The position numbers were made by a program, and so were the translations under genes. Below are positions 1-8,423 of a stretch of DNA of 64,000 nucleotides, piece after piece; the first letter of the stretch is position 1; each line of letters begins with the position of its first letter. Origin of the DNA: Mumia xiangluensis (GTDB lineage Bacteria > Actinomycetota > Actinomycetes > Propionibacteriales > Nocardioidaceae); assembly GCF_010994095.1 (NCBI RefSeq), contig NZ_WJYO01000002.1, forward strand, positions 558,001-622,000, given 5' to 3'. The notes below the pieces were generated by a model. That model did not search any database. It had not been told where the DNA came from and saw only the letters and a program-made list of their open reading frames with translations.

Positions 1-330
1 CCCGATCTCGTCGAGGGCCGACGTCGCGCGGACGAACGGCGGAGTCTCCACGACGTACGGCGGCAGCGCGGCGAGCGCATCGCTGACGGCGGTGTAGGGG
101 GCGGGTGCGGGGTCGGCCAGGACGTCGAGGACCGCGCGGACCTTCGCGAGCGGGAGCCCGCCGACCTCGACGAGCGAGCGCACGAGTCGCAGGCGCTGGA
201 GGTGGCTCTCGTCGTACGACGCCTGCGTGGCGCTGGTCGCGCGGCCGGGCGGGAGCAGGCCCTCGCGCAGGTAGTACTTGATCGTGGGCACCGCGACGCC
301 GGACGCCGCAGCGAGCTCAGAAATCCGCAT
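1..330 (-). CDS. MerR-family transcriptional regulator (3' end outside window)
   Basis: Begins MRISELAAASGVAVPTIKYY, the classic MerR winged-helix start, followed by LREGLLPPGR and a second helix with QASYDESHLQRLRLVRSL. 110 codons are visible without a stop; the C-terminal effector part lies beyond base 1. The short visible linker after the HTH does not show a metal-binding motif. It is divergent from the small membrane protein at 411, and two tandem palindromes lie between them, so it probably controls both itself and that gene. Effector unknown. Confidence 0.88.
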   Translation of the reverse strand, partial: MRISELAAASGVAVPTIKYYLREGLLPPGRATSATQASYDESHLQRLRLVRSLVEVGGLPLAKVRAVLDVLADPAPAPYTAVSDALAALPPYVVETPPFVRATSALDEIG

Positions 331-348
331 AGCTGTTCCTCTCTTGCC

Positions 349-394
349 ATTGGAGAGTAGCACTATCTAATATTGGATAGTCGCACTCTCCAAT
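349..394. promoter_or_regulatory. Tandem 23-bp palindromes, likely MerR operators
   Basis: Two abutting palindromes: 349-371 has arms ATTGGAGAGT and ACTATCTAAT around AGC; 372-394 has arms ATTGGATAGT and ACTCTCCAAT around CGC. Arms match their reverse complements at 8/10 and 9/10 positions, and the two units also resemble each other directly. They fill the divergent promoter between the MerR gene and the membrane protein. Centre-to-centre distance is 23 bp, about two helical turns. Assignment to the MerR protein is inference from position. Confidence 0.7.
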
Positions 395-410
395 TGCAGA
401 AGGGCCGCCC

Positions 411-824
411 ATGGACGCAGCAACCACCATCACCGCAGGCGTCGTCGTCCTCACGGTGATCACGATCGAGACCGGCGGCGCGTTCATGCTCCGCGTCGTC
501 GGAGGTCGCCAGCCGGCGAACGCTCTCCAGACCTCGTTCTTCCGCGCCGGGCACGCGCACGCCGGGGTGCTCGTCATCCTCGGGCTCGTCACCCTGCTGC
601 TGACCAGCTCGGCAGGCGTCGACGAGCCGTGGGCCATGATCGGCCCGCTCGGAGTCCTCGTGGCCGCCATCGTCATGCCGGCGGGGTTCTTCCTCTCCGT
701 GCTCGGCAGCGACCCGCAGCGGCCAGGCAGGCTGATCGTGCTCGTCTACGCCGGCGCCGTGCTCCTCGCCGCCGGGCTGGCCACCACCGGCATCAGCCTG
801 GTGGTGACCGGCGCGACAGCGTGA
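411..824 (+). CDS. Small four-helix integral membrane protein
   Basis: 137 residues with four hydrophobic stretches (about residues 5-26, 50-67, 75-98 and 107-130). A conserved-looking GHAHAGVL motif sits before helix 2. Family not recognised by name. It is transcribed divergently from the MerR regulator and probably repressed or activated by it through the tandem palindromes immediately upstream. Its stop codon directly abuts the leuS stop (TGATCA), leaving no intergenic terminator. Function unknown; a transport or stress membrane role is possible but unsupported. Confidence 0.75.
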   Translation: MDAATTITAGVVVLTVITIETGGAFMLRVVGGRQPANALQTSFFRAGHAHAGVLVILGLVTLLLTSSAGVDEPWAMIGPLGVLVAAIVMPAGFFLSVLGSDPQRPGRLIVLVYAGAVLLAAGLATTGISLVVTGATA

Positions 825-3302
825 TCAGACGACGATGTTGACGAGCTTCGGGGCGCGGATGATCACCTTGCGGATCTCCGCGCCCTCGAGGTGCCGGGCG
901 ACGTTCGGCTCGGCCAGCGCGAGCGCCTCGAGCTCCTCGTCGGAGATCGACGGCGGGACCTCGAGCTTGCCGCGGACCTTGCCCTTGACCTGGACGACGC
1001 AGGTCACCGTGTCGTCGACCAGCAGCGCCGGATCGACCGTCGGCCACGCCTGCTGAGAGACCGACGGCGCGTGACCGAGCTCCGCCCACATCTCCTCGGC
1101 GACGTACGGAGCAACCGTGCTCAGCAGCATCGCCGTCACCTCGGACGCCTCCCGGACCGCCGGGTCGGCCGCACCCGCACCGGAGTCGATCGCCTTGCGG
1201 GTCGCGTTCACCAGCTCCATGACGCGGGCCACGACGACGTTGAAGCGCTTCGAGTCGTACAGGTGCTCGCACTCCGCCACCGTCTTGTGCGTGACCCGGC
1301 GCAGCGCGACGTCACCGGACGCGGCGTCGACGCCGGGCTCGCTCGCGACCTCGTGGGAGATGCGCCAGGCGCGCTGGAGGAACTTCGAGGCACCGGCAGG
1401 CGACACGTCCGCCCAGTCGATGTCGTCCTCGGGCGGCCCGGCGAAGACGAGCGTCAGCCGCACGGAGTCGACACCGAACTCCTCGATCTGCTGACCGAGG
1501 TCGATGCCGTTGCCGAGCGACTTGCTCATCGCCTTGCCCTGGTTGATCACCTGGCCCTGGTTCATCAGCGCGGTGAACGGCTCCACGAAGCTGACCAGCC
1601 CCATGTCGTGCAGCGCCTTCGTGAAGAACCGGCTGTAGAGGAGGTGCAGGATCGCGTGCTCCACACCGCCGACGTACATGTCGACCGGCATCCAGTGCTT
1701 CACCTCGGCCGGATCGAACGCGCCGCCCGTGTAGCCAGGCGAGCAGTACCGGAGGAAGTACCACGACGAGTCGACGAACGTGTCCATCGTGTCGGTGTCG
1801 CGCGACGCGTCGCCGCCGCAGGACGGGCAGGTCGTACGCACCCAGTCGGTCGCCGCAGCCAGCGGTGACGTGCCCTTGGGCGCCAGGTCGGCCCCGGTCA
1901 GGTACGGGAGCTCGACGGGCAGCTGGTCGTCCGGCACCGCGACCTCGCCGCAGTCCGGGCAGTGAACGATCGGGATCGGGCAGCCCCAATAGCGCTGCCG
2001 GCTCAACAGCCAGTCGCGCAGCCGGAAGTTGATGGTCCCCTCGCCGACGCCGTCCGCGCTGAGCTTCTCGATGATCGACGCGATGCCCTCGACCTTGTCG
2101 GCGATGCCCTCGAGCGCGGGCGAGTTGACGTACGCTCCGTCCCCGCTGGTCGCGACCCCGGTCTCCTCCGGGTTCTCCTCCCCCGGCACGTCGACGACAC
2201 GGCGCACCGGGAGGTCGTACGTGCGCGCGAAGTCGAGGTCGCGCTGGTCGTGGGCAGGCACGGCCATGACAGCGCCGGATCCGTAGTCGGCCAGCACGTA
2301 GTCGGCGGCCCACACCGGCATCGACTCGCCCGTCAACGGGTTCGTCGCGTGCACGCCCAGGAACACCCCGGTCTTGGGCCGCTCCGTCGACTGGCGCTCG
2401 ATCTCCGTGGCCTGCTTCGTGCGTTCGAGGTACGCGTCGAAGTCACCGCGCTGCTCGTCGCTGACGAGCTCGGCGGCCAGCTTCGCGTCCGGGGCGACGA
2501 CCATGAACGTCGCGCCGTACAACGTGTCCGGGCGCGTGGTGAACACCCTGATCGGCTCGTCGCGGCCGGCGACGGCGAAGTCGACCCAGGCGCCCTCAGA
2601 GCGGCCGATCCAGTTGCGCTGCATGGTGAGCACACGCTCGGGCCAGGCGCCCTCGAGCTGCTCCATGTCGTCGAGCAGGCGCTGCGCGTAGTCGGTGATC
2701 TTGAAGTACCACTGCGTCAGCTCGCGCTTGGTGACCACGGCGCCGCAACGCTCGCACACGCCCTGCACCACCTGCTCGTTGGCGAGGACGGTCTGGTCGT
2801 TCGGGCACCAGTTGGCGTACGACGCCTTCCGGTAGGCCAGTCCACGCTCGAACATCTTGAGGAACAGCCACTGTGTCCAGCGGTAGTACTCCGGGTCGGA
2901 GGTGTGCAGGCGGCGCGTCCAGTCGAAGCTCACGCCGTAGCGCCGGATCGACTCGGCCTGCGTCTCGATGTTGTCGTACGTGAAGGTCGCCGGGTTCTCG
3001 TTGCGCTTGATCGCGGCGTTCTCGGCGGGCAGGCCGAAGGAGTCCCAGCCGATCGGGTTGAGGACGTCGTAGCCCTTCAGACGCCAGTAGCGGGCGAGCA
3101 CGTCGTGCAGCGCGAAGACCTCGCCGTGACCCATGTGAAGGTCGCCCGACGGGTACGGGAACATCGTCAGCGCGTAGCGCCGCTCACGACTCGGGTCGCT
3201 GCCGTCGGCGTCGAAGGGCCGGAGCTCGTCCCACACTGCGCGCCACTTGTCCTGGATGGCGCGGACGTCGTACGACGCCGCTTCCGCGTGCTGGGTGCTC
3301 AC
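825..3302 (-). CDS. leuS: Leucyl-tRNA synthetase
   Basis: Charges tRNA-Leu with leucine in the cytosol. 825 residues, close to E. coli LeuS. The HIGH signature is HMGH at about residue 57 ([13 protein letters not shown]), the zinc-knuckle-like CERCG is near residue 182, the editing domain lies in the middle and the KMSKS loop reads AMSKS at about residue 590. Start is GTG with GGAGGAG 6 nt upstream; this start leaves the structured leader at 3303-3421 outside the gene. Convergent, with zero gap, to the membrane gene at 411-824. Confidence 0.97.
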   Translation of the reverse strand: MSTQHAEAASYDVRAIQDKWRAVWDELRPFDADGSDPSRERRYALTMFPYPSGDLHMGHGEVFALHDVLARYWRLKGYDVLNPIGWDSFGLPAENAAIKRNENPATFTYDNIETQAESIRRYGVSFDWTRRLHTSDPEYYRWTQWLFLKMFERGLAYRKASYANWCPNDQTVLANEQVVQGVCERCGAVVTKRELTQWYFKITDYAQRLLDDMEQLEGAWPERVLTMQRNWIGRSEGAWVDFAVAGRDEPIRVFTTRPDTLYGATFMVVAPDAKLAAELVSDEQRGDFDAYLERTKQATEIERQSTERPKTGVFLGVHATNPLTGESMPVWAADYVLADYGSGAVMAVPAHDQRDLDFARTYDLPVRRVVDVPGEENPEETGVATSGDGAYVNSPALEGIADKVEGIASIIEKLSADGVGEGTINFRLRDWLLSRQRYWGCPIPIVHCPDCGEVAVPDDQLPVELPYLTGADLAPKGTSPLAAATDWVRTTCPSCGGDASRDTDTMDTFVDSSWYFLRYCSPGYTGGAFDPAEVKHWMPVDMYVGGVEHAILHLLYSRFFTKALHDMGLVSFVEPFTALMNQGQVINQGKAMSKSLGNGIDLGQQIEEFGVDSVRLTLVFAGPPEDDIDWADVSPAGASKFLQRAWRISHEVASEPGVDAASGDVALRRVTHKTVAECEHLYDSKRFNVVVARVMELVNATRKAIDSGAGAADPAVREASEVTAMLLSTVAPYVAEEMWAELGHAPSVSQQAWPTVDPALLVDDTVTCVVQVKGKVRGKLEVPPSISDEELEALALAEPNVARHLEGAEIRKVIIRAPKLVNIVV

Positions 3303-3347
3303 CTGGGTCTCCTCCGAAAGATCGTTCGTACGGCTCCGTACACAGAA

Positions 3348-3398
3348 CAGCCCCTCGTGCAGAGGGGCTGCCGCGCTGACCGGACGGGTCAGCGCGGC
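3348..3398 (-). promoter_or_regulatory. leuS leader: two abutting strong hairpins
   Basis: Reading toward leuS, hairpin A pairs 3398-3387 with 3381-3370 (12 bp, arm GCCGCGCTGACC, 5-nt loop) and hairpin B pairs 3370-3362 with 3356-3348 (9 bp, arm CAGCCCCTC, 5-nt loop). They share base 3370. B is followed by TTCTGTGT, a weak U-run. The stop codon of a 10-codon uORF lies inside the 5' arm of hairpin A. The arrangement suggests translation-coupled attenuation of leuS. No T-box signature (AGGGUGGNACCGCG) is present. Confidence 0.6.
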
Positions 3399-3421
3399 TC
3401 GATAAGGTGCTCGCCGTACAT
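3389..3421 (-). CDS. Putative leaderless leader peptide of leuS (10 codons)
   Basis: ATG at 3421 encodes [10 protein letters not shown] then TGA. A -10-like TAGCAT lies exactly 6 nt upstream of the ATG, so the transcript would begin at the start codon. The single Leu is a CTT codon, rare in this GC-rich genome. The stop overlaps the 5' arm of leader hairpin A, so ribosome position could decide which hairpins form. Supported by spacing and context only; conservation not testable here. Confidence 0.45.
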   Translation of the reverse strand: MYGEHLIEPR

Positions 3422-3488
3422 GCGCCCATGCTAGCGCGAGCGTGATGGAGGGCCTGGCCCCCCAGCGGTCGAGCAGGAGCGGCTCGGA

Positions 3489-3773
3489 CTACTCCGGCCC
3501 GGCCTTGTGATCGTCGAACGCCTCCGGCGGGACCTCCTCCACCACGAGCGGGCGGAGGAAGGCCCAGAGGATGAACGCGATCGAGACGCCGAGCAGGATC
3601 AGCCCGTTGACGAGGTTGACGTTGAACCCGTCGGCCTTCGCCAGCTCCTCGTCGGTGGCGTTGAAGATGCCGAGGAGCGTCAGGATGACCCCGTAGATCC
3701 CCATCAGCGCACCGATGATCGTCCGGATGTCGAATGCGGACGAGATCTGGAAGCGACGCTTGCCGTCAGCCAC
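3489..3773 (-). CDS. Small membrane subunit partner of the SSS symporter
   Basis: 94 residues; two hydrophobic helices (about 20-40 and 55-75) after a short basic N-terminus MADGKRRF. It is 13 bp downstream of the sodium:solute symporter on the same strand, so co-transcribed. Small two-helix proteins next to SSS-family transporters are common in actinobacteria and may be accessory subunits. No catalytic motif is visible. Confidence 0.7.
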   Translation of the reverse strand: MADGKRRFQISSAFDIRTIIGALMGIYGVILTLLGIFNATDEELAKADGFNVNLVNGLILLGVSIAFILWAFLRPLVVEEVPPEAFDDHKAGPE

Positions 3774-3786
3774 GGGCGTACTCCTC

Positions 3787-5502
3787 TCACCAGAAGATGA
3801 TGTTCAGGGCGATCACGAGGACCAGCGAGATCGACGCGAGCACGGTGGGCCGCTGGTACCAGGGAAGCAGGTGCGCGAGCGGGTCGCGCAGCTGGTCCTT
3901 CGGGGTGAGCGAGTAGACGAACCCGCGCAGCTGCGTGGCCGGCTTCGGCTGCGTCATCAGGCTCACCACGATGCTCACCGCGATGTCGACCACGAACGCC
4001 GCGCTCGCCGCCACGAAGCTCGCGCCCTGGCCGGACAGCGGGATGACTCCGAGGCTCGCACTGCCGAAGGCGTCCTCGCTGAGCAGCGCGACGGTGACGG
4101 CCGCCCCGGTGCCGGAGACGAGCCCCACCCAACCGGCGGTCGACGTCATCCGCTTCCAGAACATGCCGAGGATGAAGGTCGCGAAGAGCGGAGCGTTGAA
4201 GAACCCGAAGAGGGTCTGGAGGTAGTCCATGAGGTTGGAGTACCCGGAGGCGATGATCGCGGTGAAGATGGCGATCACGGTCGCACCGATGGTCGCGTAG
4301 CGACCGACCTGCGTGTAGTAGCCGTCCGGCCTGTCCTTCTTCACGTACTGCTGCCACAGGTCGATGCTGAAGACGGTGTTGAACGCCGAGATGTTCGCTG
4401 CCATGCCTGCCATGAACGACGCGATCAGGCCTGCGATCGCGAGTCCGAGCATGCCGTTGGGCAGGAGGTCGCGCATGAGGAGCAGGATCGCGTCGTTGTA
4501 CTGGACGCCTGAGCTGTCGTCCCCGGCCTTGAGATCGATCATCTCCGGGATCAGGACCGCGCAGATCATGCCCGGGACGACCACGATGAAGGGGATGAAC
4601 ATCTTGGGGAACGTGCCGATGATCGGGGCGCTGCGGGCTGCGGACATCGACTTCGAGGCCATCGCACGCTGCACCTCGACGAAGTTCGTCGTCCAGTAGC
4701 CGAACGAGAGCACGAAGCCCAGCCCGAACACGATGCCGACCACCGACCAGAACGGGTCCTCGATGCCCGTGAGGTTGGTGCCCGGCCACGACGACAGCTG
4801 CTCGGCTCCGCCCGGGGAGTCCGTGATCTTGTCGGTCAGGCCGTCGATGCCGCCCACCTTGTGGAGCGCGACGAGCGTGAGCGGCAGCAGCGCGGCCACG
4901 ATCACGAAGAACTGGAGGACCTCGTTGTAGATCGCCGCGGACAGACCACCGAGGGTCGTGTACGTGAGGACGACGACCGCCGCGGCGATCAGCGACACCC
5001 ACAGCGGCCAACCGAGGATCACGTTCACGATCGTCGCGAGCAGGTAGAGGTTGACGCCGGCGATCAGCAGCTGCGCGATCGCGAAGCTCAACGCGTTGAC
5101 GAGGTGCGCGCCGGTCCCGAACCGCATGCGCATGAACTCGGGCACGCTCCGGACCTTGGAGCCGTAGTAGAAGGGCATCATCACGATGCCGAGGAAGAGC
5201 ATCGCGGGGACGGCGCCGATCCAGAAGTAGTGCATCGTCGGCATGCCGTACTGCGCGCCGTTGGCCGACATGCCCATGATCTCGACCGCGCCCAGGTTCG
5301 CGGAGATGAACGCGAGGCCCGTGACCCAGGCCGGGAGCGACCTGCCGGAGAGGAAGAAGTCGATGCTGCTCGAGACCTGACGCTTCGCGATGACGCCGAT
5401 GCCCAGCACGAAGACGAAGTAGATCGCGATGATCAGGTAGTCGGAGAAGTTGGTGTCCAGACGAAACGTGTCGTCGGCCGCCAGCAGTACGGTGGTGTCC
5501 AT
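3787..5502 (-). CDS. Sodium:solute symporter (SSS family, SGLT-like)
   Basis: 571 residues with about 13-14 hydrophobic segments. The N-terminal region carries FLSGRSLPAWVTGLAFISAN, matching the SSS signature of vSGLT-type sugar symporters, with further YNEVLQFF and GLIASFMAGMAAN motifs. Imports a sugar or related solute with Na+. GGGGGGCAG precedes the ATG as ribosome binding site. Forms an operon with the 94-aa membrane protein downstream; divergent from a sugar dehydrogenase lipoprotein at 5590, consistent with sugar metabolism. Substrate not determinable. Confidence 0.9.
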   Translation of the reverse strand: MDTTVLLAADDTFRLDTNFSDYLIIAIYFVFVLGIGVIAKRQVSSSIDFFLSGRSLPAWVTGLAFISANLGAVEIMGMSANGAQYGMPTMHYFWIGAVPAMLFLGIVMMPFYYGSKVRSVPEFMRMRFGTGAHLVNALSFAIAQLLIAGVNLYLLATIVNVILGWPLWVSLIAAAVVVLTYTTLGGLSAAIYNEVLQFFVIVAALLPLTLVALHKVGGIDGLTDKITDSPGGAEQLSSWPGTNLTGIEDPFWSVVGIVFGLGFVLSFGYWTTNFVEVQRAMASKSMSAARSAPIIGTFPKMFIPFIVVVPGMICAVLIPEMIDLKAGDDSSGVQYNDAILLLMRDLLPNGMLGLAIAGLIASFMAGMAANISAFNTVFSIDLWQQYVKKDRPDGYYTQVGRYATIGATVIAIFTAIIASGYSNLMDYLQTLFGFFNAPLFATFILGMFWKRMTSTAGWVGLVSGTGAAVTVALLSEDAFGSASLGVIPLSGQGASFVAASAAFVVDIAVSIVVSLMTQPKPATQLRGFVYSLTPKDQLRDPLAHLLPWYQRPTVLASISLVLVIALNIIFW

Positions 5503-5589
5503 CTGCCCCCCAGCGATCGATCTGCGGCTGTCCCGCTCGGCACACTACTCCCGAAGCCCCACAGCCGCTGACGGACGATACTGGCGGCC

Positions 5590-6729
5590 ATGACGCTGAC
5601 TCGACGCGAGATCCTCGTCGCTCTCACCGCTGCAGGTGTCGGCCTGGCGACCGGCTGCACCGGCGACGACGACCCTGACGCCACCCCGACGACCAGGCCC
5701 ACGACGGAGCCCTCCGCGTCGCCGAGCGCGACCACGCCGTCCCCGTCGCCGACCGCACCTGCCGACCCGACCGCCCTCCGCATCACCGGCACGGTCGCCG
5801 AGGGGCTCACCGTCCCGTGGGGGATCGCGTTCCTCGCCGACGGCAGCGCACTGGTCACCGAGCGCGACACCGCGCGCGTCCTCGCGGTCGGCACCGGGGG
5901 CGTACGCACCGTGGGCGAGGTGCCGGGCGTCGACACCGACAGCGGCGAGGGCGGCCTGATGGGGATCGTCACCACGCCGGACGAGCGCACGGTCATCGCC
6001 TGCTTCACGTCTGCCGAAGACAACCGCATCGTCGCGATGTCGTTCGACGGTCGCCGACTCGGCCGTCCCCGCGTCCTGCTCGACGGGATCCCCCGCGCGA
6101 TGAACCACAACGGCGGACGCCTGGTGATCGGCCCGGACGGCCTGCTGTACGCGAGCACCGGGGACGCCGGCGTCCGTGAGCGCGCTCAGGACGTCGACTC
6201 CGTCGCCGGCAAGATCCTGCGGATGACGCTCGACGGCAAGGCTGCCCGGGGCAACCCCTTCGACAACCGCGTGTGGTCGTACGGCCACCGCAACGTCGAG
6301 GGGCTCGCGTTCGACAGCGACGGCCGGCTGTGGGCGTCGGAGTTCGGGGACCAGAGCACCGACGAGCTCAACCTGATCGAGCGTGGCGGCAACTACGGGT
6401 GGCCGCAGACGGAGGGGCCGACCGAGGCGCGCGGGATCATCGGGCCGAAGGCGTGGTGGAGCACCGACGACGCGTCGCCGGCAGGTGTGGGCATCGCGTA
6501 CGGCACGGCGTACGTCGCCGCGCTCCGCGGTCAGTGCGTGTGGGCCGTGCCGCTGGCGGGCGACGCTGCCCGACGCCCCCGGAGACGGCTCGCGGACGAG
6601 GACCTCGGACGCATCCGCAACGTCGTGCCAGCGCCCGACGGCACGCTCTGGGTCACCACCAGCAACACCGACGGACGGGGTGACCCGCGCGGCGGTGACG
6701 ACAAGATCCTGCAGGTGACCGTCGGCTAG
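5590..6729 (+). CDS. PQQ-type sugar dehydrogenase-like lipoprotein
   Basis: 379 residues. An N-terminal signal ends in the lipobox LATGC (Cys near residue 22), followed by a Thr/Ser/Pro/Asp-rich linker to about residue 60, then a six-bladed beta-propeller of the soluble glucose dehydrogenase (GSDH) family: VPWGIAFLADGS, MNHNGGRLVIGPDGLLY, YGHRNVEGLAF and GGNYGWP are family hallmarks. Probably oxidises aldoses outside the membrane. GATACT sits 7 nt before the ATG with no Shine-Dalgarno sequence, so the transcript is likely leaderless. PQQ use is family knowledge, not shown. Confidence 0.88.
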   Translation: MTLTRREILVALTAAGVGLATGCTGDDDPDATPTTRPTTEPSASPSATTPSPSPTAPADPTALRITGTVAEGLTVPWGIAFLADGSALVTERDTARVLAVGTGGVRTVGEVPGVDTDSGEGGLMGIVTTPDERTVIACFTSAEDNRIVAMSFDGRRLGRPRVLLDGIPRAMNHNGGRLVIGPDGLLYASTGDAGVRERAQDVDSVAGKILRMTLDGKAARGNPFDNRVWSYGHRNVEGLAFDSDGRLWASEFGDQSTDELNLIERGGNYGWPQTEGPTEARGIIGPKAWWSTDDASPAGVGIAYGTAYVAALRGQCVWAVPLAGDAARRPRRRLADEDLGRIRNVVPAPDGTLWVTTSNTDGRGDPRGGDDKILQVTVG

Positions 6730-6739
6730 GCTCGCGGGC

Positions 6740-7711
6740 ATGACCTGGCTCGTGACCGGCGGCGCCGGCTACATCGGATCCCACGTCGTGCGAGCCTTCG
6801 CCGACGCCGGCATGGACGTCGTCGTCCTCGACTCGCTGGAGTCGGGCCACCGGGAGTTCGTCGACGCAGAGGTGCCCTTCGTCGAGGGCAACGTCACCGA
6901 CACCGACCTCGTCCGCCGCACGCTGCGCGAGCGCGCGGTGGTCGGGGTCGTGCACGTGGCCGGCTACAAGTACGCCGGTGTCTCCGTGCGGCGCCCGCTC
7001 CACACGTACGAGCAGAACGTCACCGGGACGATCCACCTGCTCGAGGCCATGGCCGACACCGGCGTGGAGTCGGTCGTGTTCTCGTCCTCGGCCGCGGTCT
7101 ACGGGACCCCCGACACCGACCTGGTCACGGAGACGACACCGACCGCGCCGGAGTCGCCGTACGGCGAGAGCAAGCTCGTCGACGAGTGGGTCCTGCGGGC
7201 GCAGGCGCGAGCGACCGGGCTCCGGCAGACGTCCCTGCGCTACTTCAACGTGGTGGGCTCCGGCTACGACGACCTGTACGACTCCAGCCCGCACAACCTG
7301 TTCCCCAAGGTCTTCCAGACCTTGACGTCGGGAGGCGTGCCGCAGATCAACGGCGACGACTACCCGACGCCGGACGGCACCTGCGTCCGCGACTACGTGC
7401 ACGTCGCCGACCTGGCGCACAGCCACGTCGTCGCCGCGAGGTCGCTGGCCGGCGGCGGCGTGCTCGAGGACGTCTACAACCTCGGCAGCGGAGAGGGCGT
7501 GTCGGTCCGCCAGATCATGGACACGATCGCCCACGTCACCGGCGTCGACTTCACCGCCGAGATCGGACCGCGCCGACCTGGTGACCCGGCCCGCATCGTG
7601 GCGTCCGGCGAGCTCGCCGGGCGCGACCTCGGCTGGCAGATGCGGCACTCGCTGGACGACATGGTCCGGAGCGCGTGGGGCGCGTGGACGCGGGTCGGCG
7701 CCAGGCAGTGA
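6740..7711 (+). CDS. galE: UDP-glucose 4-epimerase
   Basis: 323-residue extended short-chain dehydrogenase. Rossmann motif GGAGYIGSH at residues 7-15; catalytic Ser in FSSSAAVYG and YGESK (Tyr-x3-Lys); the RYFNVVG and DGTCVRDYVHV motifs are typical of GalE. Interconverts UDP-glucose and UDP-galactose for wall polymers or galactose use. TAGGCT lies 7 nt before the ATG (6727-6732), a leaderless-type promoter inside the end of the preceding gene. Could act on UDP-GlcNAc as well. Confidence 0.92.
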   Translation: MTWLVTGGAGYIGSHVVRAFADAGMDVVVLDSLESGHREFVDAEVPFVEGNVTDTDLVRRTLRERAVVGVVHVAGYKYAGVSVRRPLHTYEQNVTGTIHLLEAMADTGVESVVFSSSAAVYGTPDTDLVTETTPTAPESPYGESKLVDEWVLRAQARATGLRQTSLRYFNVVGSGYDDLYDSSPHNLFPKVFQTLTSGGVPQINGDDYPTPDGTCVRDYVHVADLAHSHVVAARSLAGGGVLEDVYNLGSGEGVSVRQIMDTIAHVTGVDFTAEIGPRRPGDPARIVASGELAGRDLGWQMRHSLDDMVRSAWGAWTRVGARQ

Positions 7712-7741
7712 CCGCCGGCGCCAGGACGTGACCCGGCGAGG

Positions 7742-8413
7742 TCAGGCGAGGCCGGCGAACTTCTCGACCTTGTTCGTCGGGCCCGACACGATCAGCTCGT
7801 CGAACTCACCGAGGAACGTCTCCGGTCGCGCGTAGGTGAAGTCTGCTCCGGGCCGCTTCACGCCGACGACGGTGATGCCGTACTGGCTGCGCAGCGCCGA
7901 CTCCGCCAGCGTGCGTCCGATCGCGCTGGCAGGCGCGGCCGTGCGTGCGATCGCGAAACCGTCGTCGAACTCGATGAAGTCGATCATCGACCCCGAGACC
8001 ATGTGCGCGACACGCTCTCCCATCGCCGACTCGGGGTACACGACGTGGCTCGCCCCGACCCGCTCGAGGATCTGGCCGTGCTTGCGGTTGATCGCCTTCG
8101 CCCACACCTCGCGCACGCCGAGCTCGGTGAGCGTGAGGACGGTGAGGACGCTCGCCTCGATGTCGGTTCCGATGCCGACGACGGCGCGGTCGAACTGGTC
8201 GGCGCCGATCTGGCGCAGCGCCTCCTCGTCGGTCGAGTCGGCCTGCACGGTGTGGGTGAACTCGGTCGCCCACTTCTGGACGAGCTCCATGCTCTCGTCG
8301 ATCGCGAGGACCTCGTGTCCCATGCGGGTCAGCGACGCGGCGACCGCGGACCCGAATCGGCCCAGGCCGATGATGAGGACCGGCGCGTCCGGCGGCGGGG
8401 TGTTCTTGGGCAC
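7742..8413 (-). CDS. trkA: Trk/Ktr potassium uptake regulatory subunit
   Basis: 223 residues: RCK_N domain with dinucleotide-binding LIIGLGRFGSAVA and the acidic end of beta-2 in LAIDES, then an RCK_C (TrkA-C) domain from about residue 140. Cytoplasmic nucleotide/ADP-ATP-gated regulatory ring of a K+ channel-like transporter. Directly downstream (10 bp) of the TrkH/KtrB gene, same operon. Single-RCK length is Ktr-like, not the double-length E. coli TrkA. Confidence 0.93.
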   Translation of the reverse strand: MPKNTPPPDAPVLIIGLGRFGSAVAASLTRMGHEVLAIDESMELVQKWATEFTHTVQADSTDEEALRQIGADQFDRAVVGIGTDIEASVLTVLTLTELGVREVWAKAINRKHGQILERVGASHVVYPESAMGERVAHMVSGSMIDFIEFDDGFAIARTAAPASAIGRTLAESALRSQYGITVVGVKRPGADFTYARPETFLGEFDELIVSGPTNKVEKFAGLA

Positions 8414-8423
8414 TGGTCAGCTC

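Noticed and set aside
3303-3430. T-box riboswitch upstream of leuS
   Set aside because: No AGGGUGGNACCGCG-like T-box sequence and no specifier-loop stem; only simple hairpins and a short uORF are visible.
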